Source: an uncultured Saprospiraceae bacterium
GTDB taxonomy: Bacteria; Bacteroidota; Bacteroidia; Chitinophagales; Saprospiraceae
NCBI GenBank assembly: GCA_905479665.1
Contig: CAJQNM010000012.1
Coordinates: forward strand, 1 to 6,048
DNA length: 6,048 nucleotides
Direction of reading: 5' to 3'
Under the pieces are notes generated by a model. It had not been told where the DNA came from and made no database searches. It was given only the letters and a program-made list of their open reading frames with translations. How positions within the stretch are numbered: the first letter of the stretch is position 1; every line of letters starts with the position of its first letter. The translations under genes were made by a program, and so were the position numbers. Of this stretch, positions 1 to 6,048 are shown piece by piece.

Positions 1-2488
1 GGATAGATCCTTTGGCGCGATTGCCCATGACCACATGTATGCTCTCTCCACTGGATTTTGACAACTCAATTATTTGATCACTGATCTTAAGTGCACGATG
101 ATATTCGGCCCTCAGCATATAGTATCTCCACAAACCATATAACGCTGGCACTAGGTAATTAGGATCTCCCCCTTGCTCGCACAGTTCTTTGGCCTTAGAG
201 TACGTCTCTTGCACTTCGATGGCACTGTATCCACGAAGGGCAGTGTAAGGCACCCCCAAGGCAATGTGAAATCGAATTCGGTCACTGCGATACTTTTCTG
301 TGTCAGGCAGATCTTGCAAAATATTGATGCCTGCGGTAATGTGATGAATGGCTTCTACATGGGCGGATTTATTTATTGCCATTTCACCGGCTCTATGCCA
401 ATAATTAATTGCACGATCATACATCCGACCCTCAGTGCAGTGCCGTGCCAGAAGTTCGGGATTTGTCAGCGCGACCTCAGGCAGTATTTGTTCAAGTGTG
501 CTGACAATTCTCTTGTGGTATTCTTGTCGTCGTTTTTTTAGGAGGGAGGTATACGCTGCTTCTTGCAATAAGGCGTGTTTAAAGGTATAGACAGCGTTTG
601 GAACATCACCACGTGCAAATAACATTTGTGACTCGACCAGTTTTCGAATATGATCGGTTAATATTTTTTCCGTGAGTTGACTGATCGCCTTAATTAACAC
701 ATAGCTAAACTCTCGTCCGATGGTTGCACCAATTTGCGCGATTTCTTTAGTGGTTCCTAATCGATCGAGCCGAGCCATCAAAGAATCCTGCAACGTGTTG
801 GGGATGGATATCGCGTTGAGTGATCCGACCATTTTATACCCACCAAATTTTTCCTGCAGGACTCCCGATTCCAACAGCAACTTGGTGATTTCCTCAATAA
901 ATAACGGGTTCCCATCCGTTTTCCGAAGTATTTCACTCAGTACCTCACTCGGAAGACCTCCAGCGATCTGCTGGATCATGGCTTCCGATTGCTGCCGATT
1001 TAGTCGCGCAAGTTTTATATGGACCAGAAATGGAGAATCTGCCCAGATAACTTGAAACTCCCTACGGAAAGTGAGCAGAAGCATCAGTGGTTTATTCGCA
1101 ATTTTCTCAATAATCCTACCTACCAATTCTAAAGATGAAGGGTCTGCCCAATGTAAATCTTCAAAAAGTGCCAGTGACCTTATCGCACTACCCATGATCC
1201 ACCTCGTCAACAAGTCCAGCGTCTGGGCTTTGCGATGTTCGGAAGCGACCGGAAGATGTTCCTGCCACTTGGTGGTATTCGTGAGAAGATGCTCTAGCAG
1301 AGCCAATTCTTGGGGACTATCAAAACCTTTCTTAGTCGCATATTCTTCCATATGCACCACTTGATCGCTGGGGTCGCTTTCTCTGCTGACACCCATTTCA
1401 ATCAGCAATCTCTCAATCACGGGCTGGAGAGGGGCATTGCGGTGATATGGAGAGCAGCGCAGAATGATCGGCGCATCTTCGTCTTTCGTTATTCTGGAGG
1501 CAATCCCTCGCACCAATCGAGATTTTCCGATTCCTGCCTCACCACTTACCATGACCACTTGACCTTGGCCCTGCAGGGCCAATGACCAGCAACGCAAAAT
1601 CTTGGCTTCATCCCGATCCCGACCGAGCAAAGAGGTCAAATTTACCGCCTGAACCTCGGCAAGGTTGTCAATGGCTCGTTCCGCTTGGACGACGTAAAGA
1701 TCTTGAGGCTCGTCGGAGCCCTTAAGTACAAAAGCTCCCAAAAACGCTGTCTCAAAATCGCTGTGAATTAGTTTTCGCGTGATATCACTCACCACAAGGG
1801 TATTCGTCTCAGCAATGTTTTGAATATGGGCAGCAAGGTTTGGTGCCTCCCCGAGTGCAAGCATTTCTGAATGCCTTGAGCCCCCTGCCGATCCAATGAC
1901 GACCAGCCCAGTATGAACCCCAATACGTACTCGAATTGTCGTGGATTTATCCCTCACCAGTTGCTCGTTGAGTTGCTCCAGCGCAGCCAGGGTGGCAAGG
2001 CCACACCGCACTGCATTTTGAGGGTCGTTTTCATGCGCTTCTGGATATCCAAAATAGGCCAAGATGCCATCGCCCAAATATTGTACGACTACACCTTCAT
2101 TTTCAGTCACCTTTTGCTCAAAGAGGTTTTGATACGAGTGGACCACATCACGCAGGTCTTCGGGGTCCAAAGTCCTCGACAAGGCTGTGGATCCAACCAG
2201 ATCAATAAACATGACGGTCAGCTGTCGTCGCTCAGCCTTATCTTTGTGGGGGTCACTAGAGTCATTCGGAGGGATCGAAAAGGAAGCGACCTGTGTAGTC
2301 GATCCTTTCCACTGGAGATATTTTTCTTCGATGGAATCAGCTAGTTCGAGTACCTCGACCAACTCAAAAACCAAGTCTGATAACTCCTCGTCGCTCAGTT
2401 CAAATTGTCGTCGCAAAGCGCGAAAGGAAACCTTTCTGCGGCGATGCAGTATTTCAGATACTTCTTGGAGAAGGTTTTCAAAGCTCAT
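1..2488 (-). CDS. Class III adenylate/guanylate cyclase fused to AAA/STAND-type ATPase and TPR-like tail (3' end cut by window)
   Basis: The minus-strand frame stays open from ATG at 2488 to the window edge, giving at least 829 residues; the C-terminus lies outside. Residues 1-60 form a short charged region typical of the N-terminus of this family (SFRALRRQF). A class III cyclase domain follows at about 85-270: metal-binding D96 in FIDLVGST, D140 in YLGDGILAYFGYP, and LGEAPNLAAH at 212-221. A P-loop ATPase domain spans about 300-560, with Walker A GEAGIGKS (316-323) and Walker B LALFEDLHWAD (439-449). GREFS lies near 592-596, and the rest (about 650 on) is helical and TPR-like. Class III cyclases make cAMP or cGMP; the ATPase-TPR part usually senses ligands or partners. 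There is no signal peptide or membrane segment, so it is probably cytosolic. The residue four after N217 is His221, where the family usually has the transition-state Arg; Gln136 sits where many adenylate cyclases have the adenine-recognising Lys. The start overlaps the upstream gene by 11 bases and has no clear Shine-Dalgarno. Family assignment is firm; cyclase activity is not. Confidence 0.93.
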   Translation of the reverse strand, partial: MSFENLLQEVSEILHRRRKVSFRALRRQFELSDEELSDLVFELVEVLELADSIEEKYLQWKGSTTQVASFSIPPNDSSDPHKDKAERRQLTVMFIDLVGSTALSRTLDPEDLRDVVHSYQNLFEQKVTENEGVVVQYLGDGILAYFGYPEAHENDPQNAVRCGLATLAALEQLNEQLVRDKSTTIRVRIGVHTGLVVIGSAGGSRHSEMLALGEAPNLAAHIQNIAETNTLVVSDITRKLIHSDFETAFLGAFVLKGSDEPQDLYVVQAERAIDNLAEVQAVNLTSLLGRDRDEAKILRCWSLALQGQGQVVMVSGEAGIGKSRLVRGIASRITKDEDAPIILRCSPYHRNAPLQPVIERLLIEMGVSRESDPSDQVVHMEEYATKKGFDSPQELALLEHLLTNTTKWQEHLPVASEHRKAQTLDLLTRWIMGSAIRSLALFEDLHWADPSSLELVGRIIEKIANKPLMLLLTFRREFQVIWADSPFLVHIKLARLNRQQSEAMIQQIAGGLPSEVLSEILRKTDGNPLFIEEITKLLLESGVLQEKFGGYKMVGSLNAISIPNTLQDSLMARLDRLGTTKEIAQIGATIGREFSYVLIKAISQLTEKILTDHIRKLVESQMLFARGDVPNAVYTFKHALLQEAAYTSLLKKRRQEYHKRIVSTLEQILPEVALTNPELLARHCTEGRMYDRAINYWHRAGEMAINKSAHVEAIHHITAGINILQDLPDTEKYRSDRIRFHIALGVPYTALRGYSAIEVQETYSKAKELCEQGGDPNYLVPALYGLWRYYMLRAEYHRALKISDQIIELSKSSGESIHVVMGNRAKGSI
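1565..1582. repeat. 18-base perfect palindrome inside the cyclase-ATPase gene
   Basis: TTGGCCCTGCAGGGCCAA equals its own reverse complement. It encodes part of SLALQGQG just before the Walker A motif. It has no spacer loop, so it is a poor terminator and may be chance arising from the codons used. No function is claimed. Confidence 0.5.
2478..2488 (-). promoter_or_regulatory. 11-base stop/start overlap, probable translational coupling
   Basis: The ATG of the cyclase gene (2488-2486) lies inside the end of the ferritin-like gene, whose TGA is 2480-2478 (read ATGAGCTTTGA on the coding strand). The frames differ. No Shine-Dalgarno-like sequence is seen in the 20 bases before the ATG, so initiation probably depends on ribosomes terminating at the nearby stop. 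The coupling is inferred from the layout. Confidence 0.6.
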
Positions 2489-3533
2489 CAGTACGATTCG
2501 ATCGAAAATACGCGTAGCTGAATTCAAAACTAGGGCCCACTACTGTGTCGCCATCTCCTGTTGGAATTTGCATGAGCGCCACGGCGTCATACTTGAGTTC
2601 ATACATTATCCCAACAGCAGCAATCCATTTATCCTGGTTGCCCGAAAATGCTTTCTGAAGGAAATCGAGCAATTTGGTGTATTTAAAATTAAAGGATTCC
2701 ATCAGGGTCCTAATTTCACTGCCTACTGGGTAATCACTAACCTTTGGATTTATTTTCATCTTGTACACATCATCCCAGTCCACGTGAAATTTTTTGCCGC
2801 TGGGACCAGACTCAGGTGTATCACCTTCTTGATAGTGTTGTCCTTTAGCAATCTCCATGAATCGATAATAATGCGCCGGCTCATCCGGCTGCCCCCACTG
2901 AGCGTCGTCATCCCAGATCGAGTCGCCTTCGACAAAACCCTCTCCCTGTTCTTTTACCTCCATAATGGCTTTTCTTGCTGAGTCTAAACATTCGACCACA
3001 ACAATCTTGCCTCCTCCTCCATAATAGTCCTGAGATGTCACTTGTCGTGAGACATCACCCCTAAACACTTGATCTGGTCCCAGAAGTTTACAGAGGTATT
3101 CAAGACCCTCCTCAATTGCATTATAAAGTTCACCTATTGTGCGATAGTGCTCGGCATTCCCTGAAGAGCCTTTTTTTTCTGGTTTTTCAATTTTCAAGAA
3201 CGTCTCTACTGCAGCCTCCGAAAAGGGGCCCAAAGAAACAATAAAATGGTCGTCGCTATGAGGTAAGTTTTGAGGATAATCCGGTAGAAATCCTGGCTGA
3301 CTAATTATTGGTGTGCAACCTACCGCATTCATCAAATTAGCTGCCAATGTCATGTGAAGCATTTCTTCCATGACCACACTCTTAATTATTTTAGCAGAAT
3401 CTTTATTTGAACTTTGTTCGGGAATAGAAAAAAGCGCACAGAGATAGGGAGGGATGGTAAAGTGTTCGACCTCGACGGCCCACTGCAAATGTTGGTAGAG
3501 GCTTTCGAGGGAGGTTATGTGCTGCTTCTTCAT
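2478..3533 (-). CDS. Ferritin-like protein of the iminophenylpyruvate dimer synthase (VioB/RebD-like) family
   Basis: This is a 351-residue soluble protein without signal peptide or membrane segment. Residues 9-75 match the ferritin-like domain found in VioB, StaD and RebD (Pfam family named Ferritin-like): VEVEHFTIPPYL at 20-31, then EEMLH at 56-60 and NLMNAVG at 66-72. Candidate metal ligands form a full di-metal pattern: E23, E57-x-x-H60, E141 or E142, and E218-x-x-H221 (EPAHYYRF). The C-terminal part (about 280-338) has FNFKYTKLLDFL and a GPSFEF ending that I recognise from the same family. VioB and RebD are about 1000 residues; this is a stand-alone domain. In bisindole pathways the family couples two imines made by a flavin amine oxidase, but most stand-alone members have no known reaction, so no substrate is proposed. 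It starts 7 bases after the GMC gene and overlaps the cyclase gene by 11 bases. No good Shine-Dalgarno precedes ATG 3533, so coupling to the upstream gene is likely. Family membership is confident, function is open. Confidence 0.88.
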   Translation of the reverse strand: MKKQHITSLESLYQHLQWAVEVEHFTIPPYLCALFSIPEQSSNKDSAKIIKSVVMEEMLHMTLAANLMNAVGCTPIISQPGFLPDYPQNLPHSDDHFIVSLGPFSEAAVETFLKIEKPEKKGSSGNAEHYRTIGELYNAIEEGLEYLCKLLGPDQVFRGDVSRQVTSQDYYGGGGKIVVVECLDSARKAIMEVKEQGEGFVEGDSIWDDDAQWGQPDEPAHYYRFMEIAKGQHYQEGDTPESGPSGKKFHVDWDDVYKMKINPKVSDYPVGSEIRTLMESFNFKYTKLLDFLQKAFSGNQDKWIAAVGIMYELKYDAVALMQIPTGDGDTVVGPSFEFSYAYFRSNRTDEL

Positions 3534-3540
3534 GTGCGGA

Positions 3541-5385
3541 TCATCGAAGTTTATTGGATAATTCTGTCGAAGTTTTTAGTGCCAACGCGGCCATCGTCAA
3601 AGTCGGATTGGATGTCCCGATCGTCGGCATGCTTCCACAACCCACTAAATATAGGTTTGGGTGTTCAAAACATTGCTGAGAGGGGGTGACAACCCCATCA
3701 AATTTAGTATTACCCATCTTATGCGTACCCACTATATGGCCCGATCCATGGAAGGTAAACCCTTCTTGACCATACTTTACAAAGCCTGGGTCTGATGGGC
3801 TATAGGTGGTATATTGCTCGGCACCGAGCCTCTGGTACACTTGATCTGAAAATTCTTTTGCAAGTGCAAACCCTGCTTTTTCATAATTGCCTAAATCATA
3901 TTGAATAATCGGTCTAAAGTTTCCGAGGTCATCTAGGTAACTAGGATCGATAGTAATGCAATTGGTCTTTGAGGGCAACTGTTCGATGAGAAATCCAAAT
4001 CGCATTTGTCGCTGTACCGTATCGTGTAATTTATTGCGCAGATCTTTTCCAAATAGATTTCTCTGATCCACCATATTCGCGACATCGCTATACGGCGCAC
4101 CAGTGGGAAAATTCCATCCCCAGTTGCCGATGTCCGTTCTAAAGGCAGATTTCTTATTGCGAAAACGACCATCACGAAAAGACGGTATCCCTGATGAGGT
4201 AAAGGGACCACGAAATGGGCCAATGTGATCAGGAAGAAGGGACCACGTCAAAAGGTATGGATGATCCATCAGATTGCAAGCCAAAGAGCCACTGCTGTCT
4301 TGGGCCTTCGAAGCAAGCATTATTTTGGCGTTTTCGATAGCGCTTGCAGCCAGCACATAGGTGTCAGCCGTAATTCGGCCTTCGGTAATACCACTTCGAT
4401 CGCCAGCTTTTACATAGTGCTTGTAGCGTACAGCTAGCACATTTGCATTCTCATCAAATTCAAATTTACTGACTACACACTGCGCCTGCACCTCCACATT
4501 TTTTGATTGCAATGCACTCTGGAGTGTCTTCAAAGCATTGTATTTGGCCTGCACTGGACATATGGGTATGCAGTTTGAGTTTCCCTCACATCTTTGGCCT
4601 GTATAAGGATCACTCACAGAACCTCTAGGCACGTACGGTTTGCCCGTGCGAGGGTCGATATAATTTACGTTCGGGTTGGAATTTCGACCCTGTGGAATAC
4701 TTACTACGTCAACATCAATTTCCTCCTCGTCATCAATGTAACGCATGCCTTCTAGCTGTTTGGCGAGATACGTATCTAAATAGTTGGGTGGAATTTTGTG
4801 CATCGGAAAATCATAATCTCCAAAGAAATCTGGCCCGGCACCTGGATATTTTAGATCTGCGGTGTCAGCAGATACTCCGATTTCTAGCTCTGCTTGCTCA
4901 TAAAAGGGTTTCAAATCCCAATAATCTATGGGCCAATCGACTCCTCGTTGATAGCAAGATTCCATCTTAAAATCGTTGGGCAACATACGCAAGCAGACTC
5001 CCAACCAGTGCAGCGTTGTTCCTCCCAAAGATCGTGTATTTGTGCTCGAAAAAGGGAGCGGACCTTTCTGCACAAAATAGCCCTTGGTATCGGGTTTATT
5101 TGGCAATATCTTCTCAATATCCATGACATTGGGCTGCGGTGCAAAGCAATTGTTGGGGTACGGCGAATTTGGAACCTTGGCTTCTTGCGTATAAAAACGA
5201 CTGAGGTACGCTTGGTAGCTCGTCTCACTAAGACCTTCCACTAGCCCTGCTTCTAGGACCAGAATTTTCTTGCCTTTGTTTCGCAGTTCATTTGCGATCA
5301 GTGCTCCCGACATGCCGCCACCAATAATCAGTACATCATAGTGCTGGCCATTGACCACATGATCCGAATATATTCGATCCTTCAT
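3541..5385 (-). CDS. GMC-family FAD oxidoreductase, catalytic (alpha-type) subunit of an FAD-dependent sugar/polyol dehydrogenase with predicted [3Fe-4S] cluster
   Basis: The product has 614 residues. An N-terminal Rossmann FAD motif is seen at 22-27 (GGGMSG) with the ribose-binding acid E45 in VLEAG. RSLGGTTLHWLG at 118-129 is the second flavin-contact region of GMC proteins. C266-x5-C272-x3-C276 (CEGNSNCIPIC, followed by PVQAKYN) matches the three-cysteine [3Fe-4S] site of bacterial FAD-dependent glucose dehydrogenase alpha subunits. The C-terminal catalytic pair is H550 (GSGHIVGTHKMG) and N593 (TSNPTLT). The expected reaction is oxidation of a hydroxyl group with electrons leaving via FAD and the cluster; the substrate cannot be told. 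It is longer than typical alpha subunits (about 540 residues); an extra stretch with an acidic run (DDEEEIDVD, 218-226) lies before the cysteines. There is no signal peptide, as is usual for alpha subunits, which depend on the gamma subunit. ATG 5385 lies 3 bases after the small-subunit stop, with a purine-rich AGAAGAAAAG upstream. Gluconate 2-dehydrogenase or glucoside 3-dehydrogenase large subunits are alternatives within the same superfamily. Confidence 0.92.
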   Translation of the reverse strand: MKDRIYSDHVVNGQHYDVLIIGGGMSGALIANELRNKGKKILVLEAGLVEGLSETSYQAYLSRFYTQEAKVPNSPYPNNCFAPQPNVMDIEKILPNKPDTKGYFVQKGPLPFSSTNTRSLGGTTLHWLGVCLRMLPNDFKMESCYQRGVDWPIDYWDLKPFYEQAELEIGVSADTADLKYPGAGPDFFGDYDFPMHKIPPNYLDTYLAKQLEGMRYIDDEEEIDVDVVSIPQGRNSNPNVNYIDPRTGKPYVPRGSVSDPYTGQRCEGNSNCIPICPVQAKYNALKTLQSALQSKNVEVQAQCVVSKFEFDENANVLAVRYKHYVKAGDRSGITEGRITADTYVLAASAIENAKIMLASKAQDSSGSLACNLMDHPYLLTWSLLPDHIGPFRGPFTSSGIPSFRDGRFRNKKSAFRTDIGNWGWNFPTGAPYSDVANMVDQRNLFGKDLRNKLHDTVQRQMRFGFLIEQLPSKTNCITIDPSYLDDLGNFRPIIQYDLGNYEKAGFALAKEFSDQVYQRLGAEQYTTYSPSDPGFVKYGQEGFTFHGSGHIVGTHKMGNTKFDGVVTPSQQCFEHPNLYLVGCGSMPTIGTSNPTLTMAALALKTSTELSNKLR

Positions 5386-5391
5386 TTGTTA
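5383..5391 (-). promoter_or_regulatory. In-frame TAA-CAA-ATG junction between dehydrogenase small and large subunit genes
   Basis: On the coding strand the small-subunit stop TAA is followed by one codon (CAA) and then the GMC start ATG, all in one frame. A purine-rich AGAAGAAAAG lies in the last codons of the small subunit and may act as the ribosome-binding site for the GMC gene. The spacing suggests coupled translation and balanced production of the two subunits. Confidence 0.5.
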
Positions 5392-5847
5392 CTTTTCTTC
5401 TGGTGCAGAACTCCAAGTACCAAAACCCGGCTGTTTTCCACCCATCGGGTGTGCATCGATGGCCTTCCAGACCAGACCTTCGAGGTATGAGCTGGAAGAT
5501 ATAATCCCACTGACGGGCGTGGAGTTGCCAAATCTTTCTTGCCATGATTCCGGTAGAGCATCCCACTGCCCCAAATACCATAATTTAATAATCGTTCTCA
5601 ACAACGGGCCATAGGTAGGATGAGCAAGAAATTGTCGCTGCATGATTTGCCCGATATTTTCGGGATGATCATTTCTCGCATCGTCAAACTTGTGCAGCGT
5701 CTCTACAAATAGAGAGGGAGCAATATTCTTCTCGACCACCTCTAAATACGGAAGGGCCAATCCGGTGCCAAGCAATTCGACTCGTTCGAATCCGGTTATG
5801 AAAGCGCTCAGCTCAAGGAAGAGATCTAGTTTTACTGGGTCTGTCAT
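5389..5847 (-). CDS. Small (gamma-type) subunit of FAD-dependent sugar/polyol dehydrogenase, FAD-SLDH family, without signal peptide
   Basis: The 152-residue protein carries the pattern of the FAD-SLDH small-subunit family: an N-terminal LSAFITGF (13-20) and LLGTGLALPYL (25-35), a central IIKLWYLGQW (86-95), and a C-terminal YLEGLVW (121-127), AHP (132-134) and PGFGTW (140-145). In glucose and sorbitol dehydrogenases this subunit binds the FAD subunit, helps it mature and carries it through the Tat system by its own twin-arginine signal. Here the family core starts only about a dozen residues after the Met and there is no twin-arginine or hydrophobic stretch. The start cannot be moved upstream because an in-frame TAA lies two codons before ATG 5847. 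A weak GGA-containing site lies about 9 bases upstream. It is followed after 3 bases by the GMC gene, the expected partner, which strongly supports the call. Gluconate 2-dehydrogenase subunit 3 is a less likely alternative. The complex is inferred to stay in the cytoplasm. Confidence 0.87.
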   Translation of the reverse strand: MTDPVKLDLFLELSAFITGFERVELLGTGLALPYLEVVEKNIAPSLFVETLHKFDDARNDHPENIGQIMQRQFLAHPTYGPLLRTIIKLWYLGQWDALPESWQERFGNSTPVSGIISSSSYLEGLVWKAIDAHPMGGKQPGFGTWSSAPEEK

Positions 5848-5853
5848 GATTTA
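5845..5853 (-). promoter_or_regulatory. In-frame TAA-ATC-ATG junction before the dehydrogenase small subunit gene
   Basis: The upstream gene's stop TAA is followed by one codon (ATC) and the ATG of the small subunit in the same frame. This fixes the small-subunit start, because no N-terminal extension is possible beyond one codon, and excludes an unnoticed signal peptide. Only a weak GGA lies at a suitable distance upstream. Confidence 0.5.
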
Positions 5854-6048
5854 TTGATATCCAGCATAGTACGCTCTACTTTCAGCGATGACTGGTGGTG
5901 ATTGGATCACCTGAATAGCGCAAGGTTCCGCTGTCGTGAGTCCATTTGAATCTTTCCCAAGTATTGCTGCGAGATCAGCTGCCATGTTCCCGTCAGGGCT
6001 ATCACCTACGGTGACTGCAATGGAGGAGTGCGCATCATCAAGTGGACT
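5851..6048 (-). CDS. C-terminal end of an unrecognised protein (5' end outside window)
   Basis: The minus-strand frame is open from the window edge to a TAA at 5851-5853, giving 65 residues of C-terminus that end in AYYAGYQ. The visible part includes AVTVGDSPDGNMAADLAAI and a proline-containing IQVIQSPPVIAE. It has one cysteine, no CxxCH, no transmembrane stretch and no motif I recognise, so no function is proposed. Its stop is 3 bases before the ATG of the dehydrogenase small subunit and in the same frame, which makes it likely to be the preceding gene of the operon. The evidence that it is coding is the open frame, the tight spacing and protein-like composition. A 66-codon open frame alone could arise by chance, so confidence is moderate. 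Confidence 0.6.
   Translation of the reverse strand, partial: SPLDDAHSSIAVTVGDSPDGNMAADLAAILGKDSNGLTTAEPCAIQVIQSPPVIAESRAYYAGYQ

Noticed and set aside
173..1585. Several plus-strand open frames of 90-122 codons
   Set aside because: All are antisense to the continuous ATPase-TPR coding frame and show no domain-like sequence.
1913..2344. Plus-strand open frame of 143 codons
   Set aside because: It is antisense to the cyclase catalytic domain, whose conserved motifs lie on the minus strand across the same bases.
2187..2981. Plus-strand open frame of 264 codons
   Set aside because: It lies antisense to the cyclase start and the ferritin-like gene, both of which have clear family motifs. Its translation is Ser/Arg-rich without recognisable motifs.
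3171..3178. Run of eight T (A on the coding strand) within the ferritin-like gene, a possible slippage site
   Set aside because: The frame continues normally through Glu-Lys-Lys-Gly with family motifs on both sides, and a shifted product has no supported role.
3534..3540. Search for a promoter or terminator in the 7-base gap between the GMC and ferritin-like genes
   Set aside because: The gap is too short, and no hairpin with a T-run or -35/-10 pair is visible around it.
4926..5581. Minus-strand alternative frames inside the GMC and small-subunit genes
   Set aside because: They overlap genes with strong family motifs in another frame and are rich in Arg, Cys and Trp, as expected for shadow frames.

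Overview
The window is a densely packed stretch of bacterial DNA in which every supportable gene lies on the minus strand. In transcription order (high to low coordinates) it holds five genes: (1) the 3' end of an unrecognised gene, 5851-6048; (2) a small subunit of an FAD-dependent sugar/polyol dehydrogenase (FAD-SLDH / glucose-dehydrogenase gamma-subunit type), 5389-5847; (3) a 614-residue GMC-family flavin oxidoreductase that keeps a C-x5-C-x3-C iron-sulfur motif, 3541-5385; (4) a stand-alone ferritin-like protein of the iminophenylpyruvate-dimer-synthase (VioB/RebD-like) family, 2478-3533; (5) a large class III nucleotide cyclase fused to a predicted AAA/STAND-type ATPase and a TPR-like tail, running off the window at base 1. 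Gaps are 3, 3 and 7 bases, and the last junction overlaps by 11 bases, so the set reads as one operon. No promoter, terminator, RNA gene, mobile element, CRISPR array or intergenic stretch longer than a few bases is visible.

The organism is bacterial, with moderate base composition (by eye slightly AT-rich; not computed). Genes 2 and 3 resemble proteobacterial FAD-dependent dehydrogenase complexes, and cyclase-ATPase-TPR fusions like gene 5 are known from several Gram-negative phyla. A closer placement cannot be supported from this window.

Inferred function: genes 2 and 3 look like the gamma and alpha subunits of an FAD-dependent dehydrogenase that oxidises a sugar, polyol or other hydroxyl compound and passes electrons through a [3Fe-4S] cluster. 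The small subunit has no Tat or Sec signal, and no CxxCH cytochrome c is present in the window, so this looks like a cytoplasmic version of a complex that is usually exported. The place where a cytochrome gene might be expected is taken by a ferritin-like protein with a complete set of candidate di-metal ligands. The flavoenzyme plus ferritin-like pair loosely recalls the VioA/VioB logic of bisindole biosynthesis, although the flavoenzyme family is different. The cyclase-ATPase is probably a co-expressed sensor or regulator, translationally coupled to the ferritin-like gene. The combination of redox module and cyclase/ATPase regulator is the most interesting aspect of the window; its substrate and product cannot be told from sequence.
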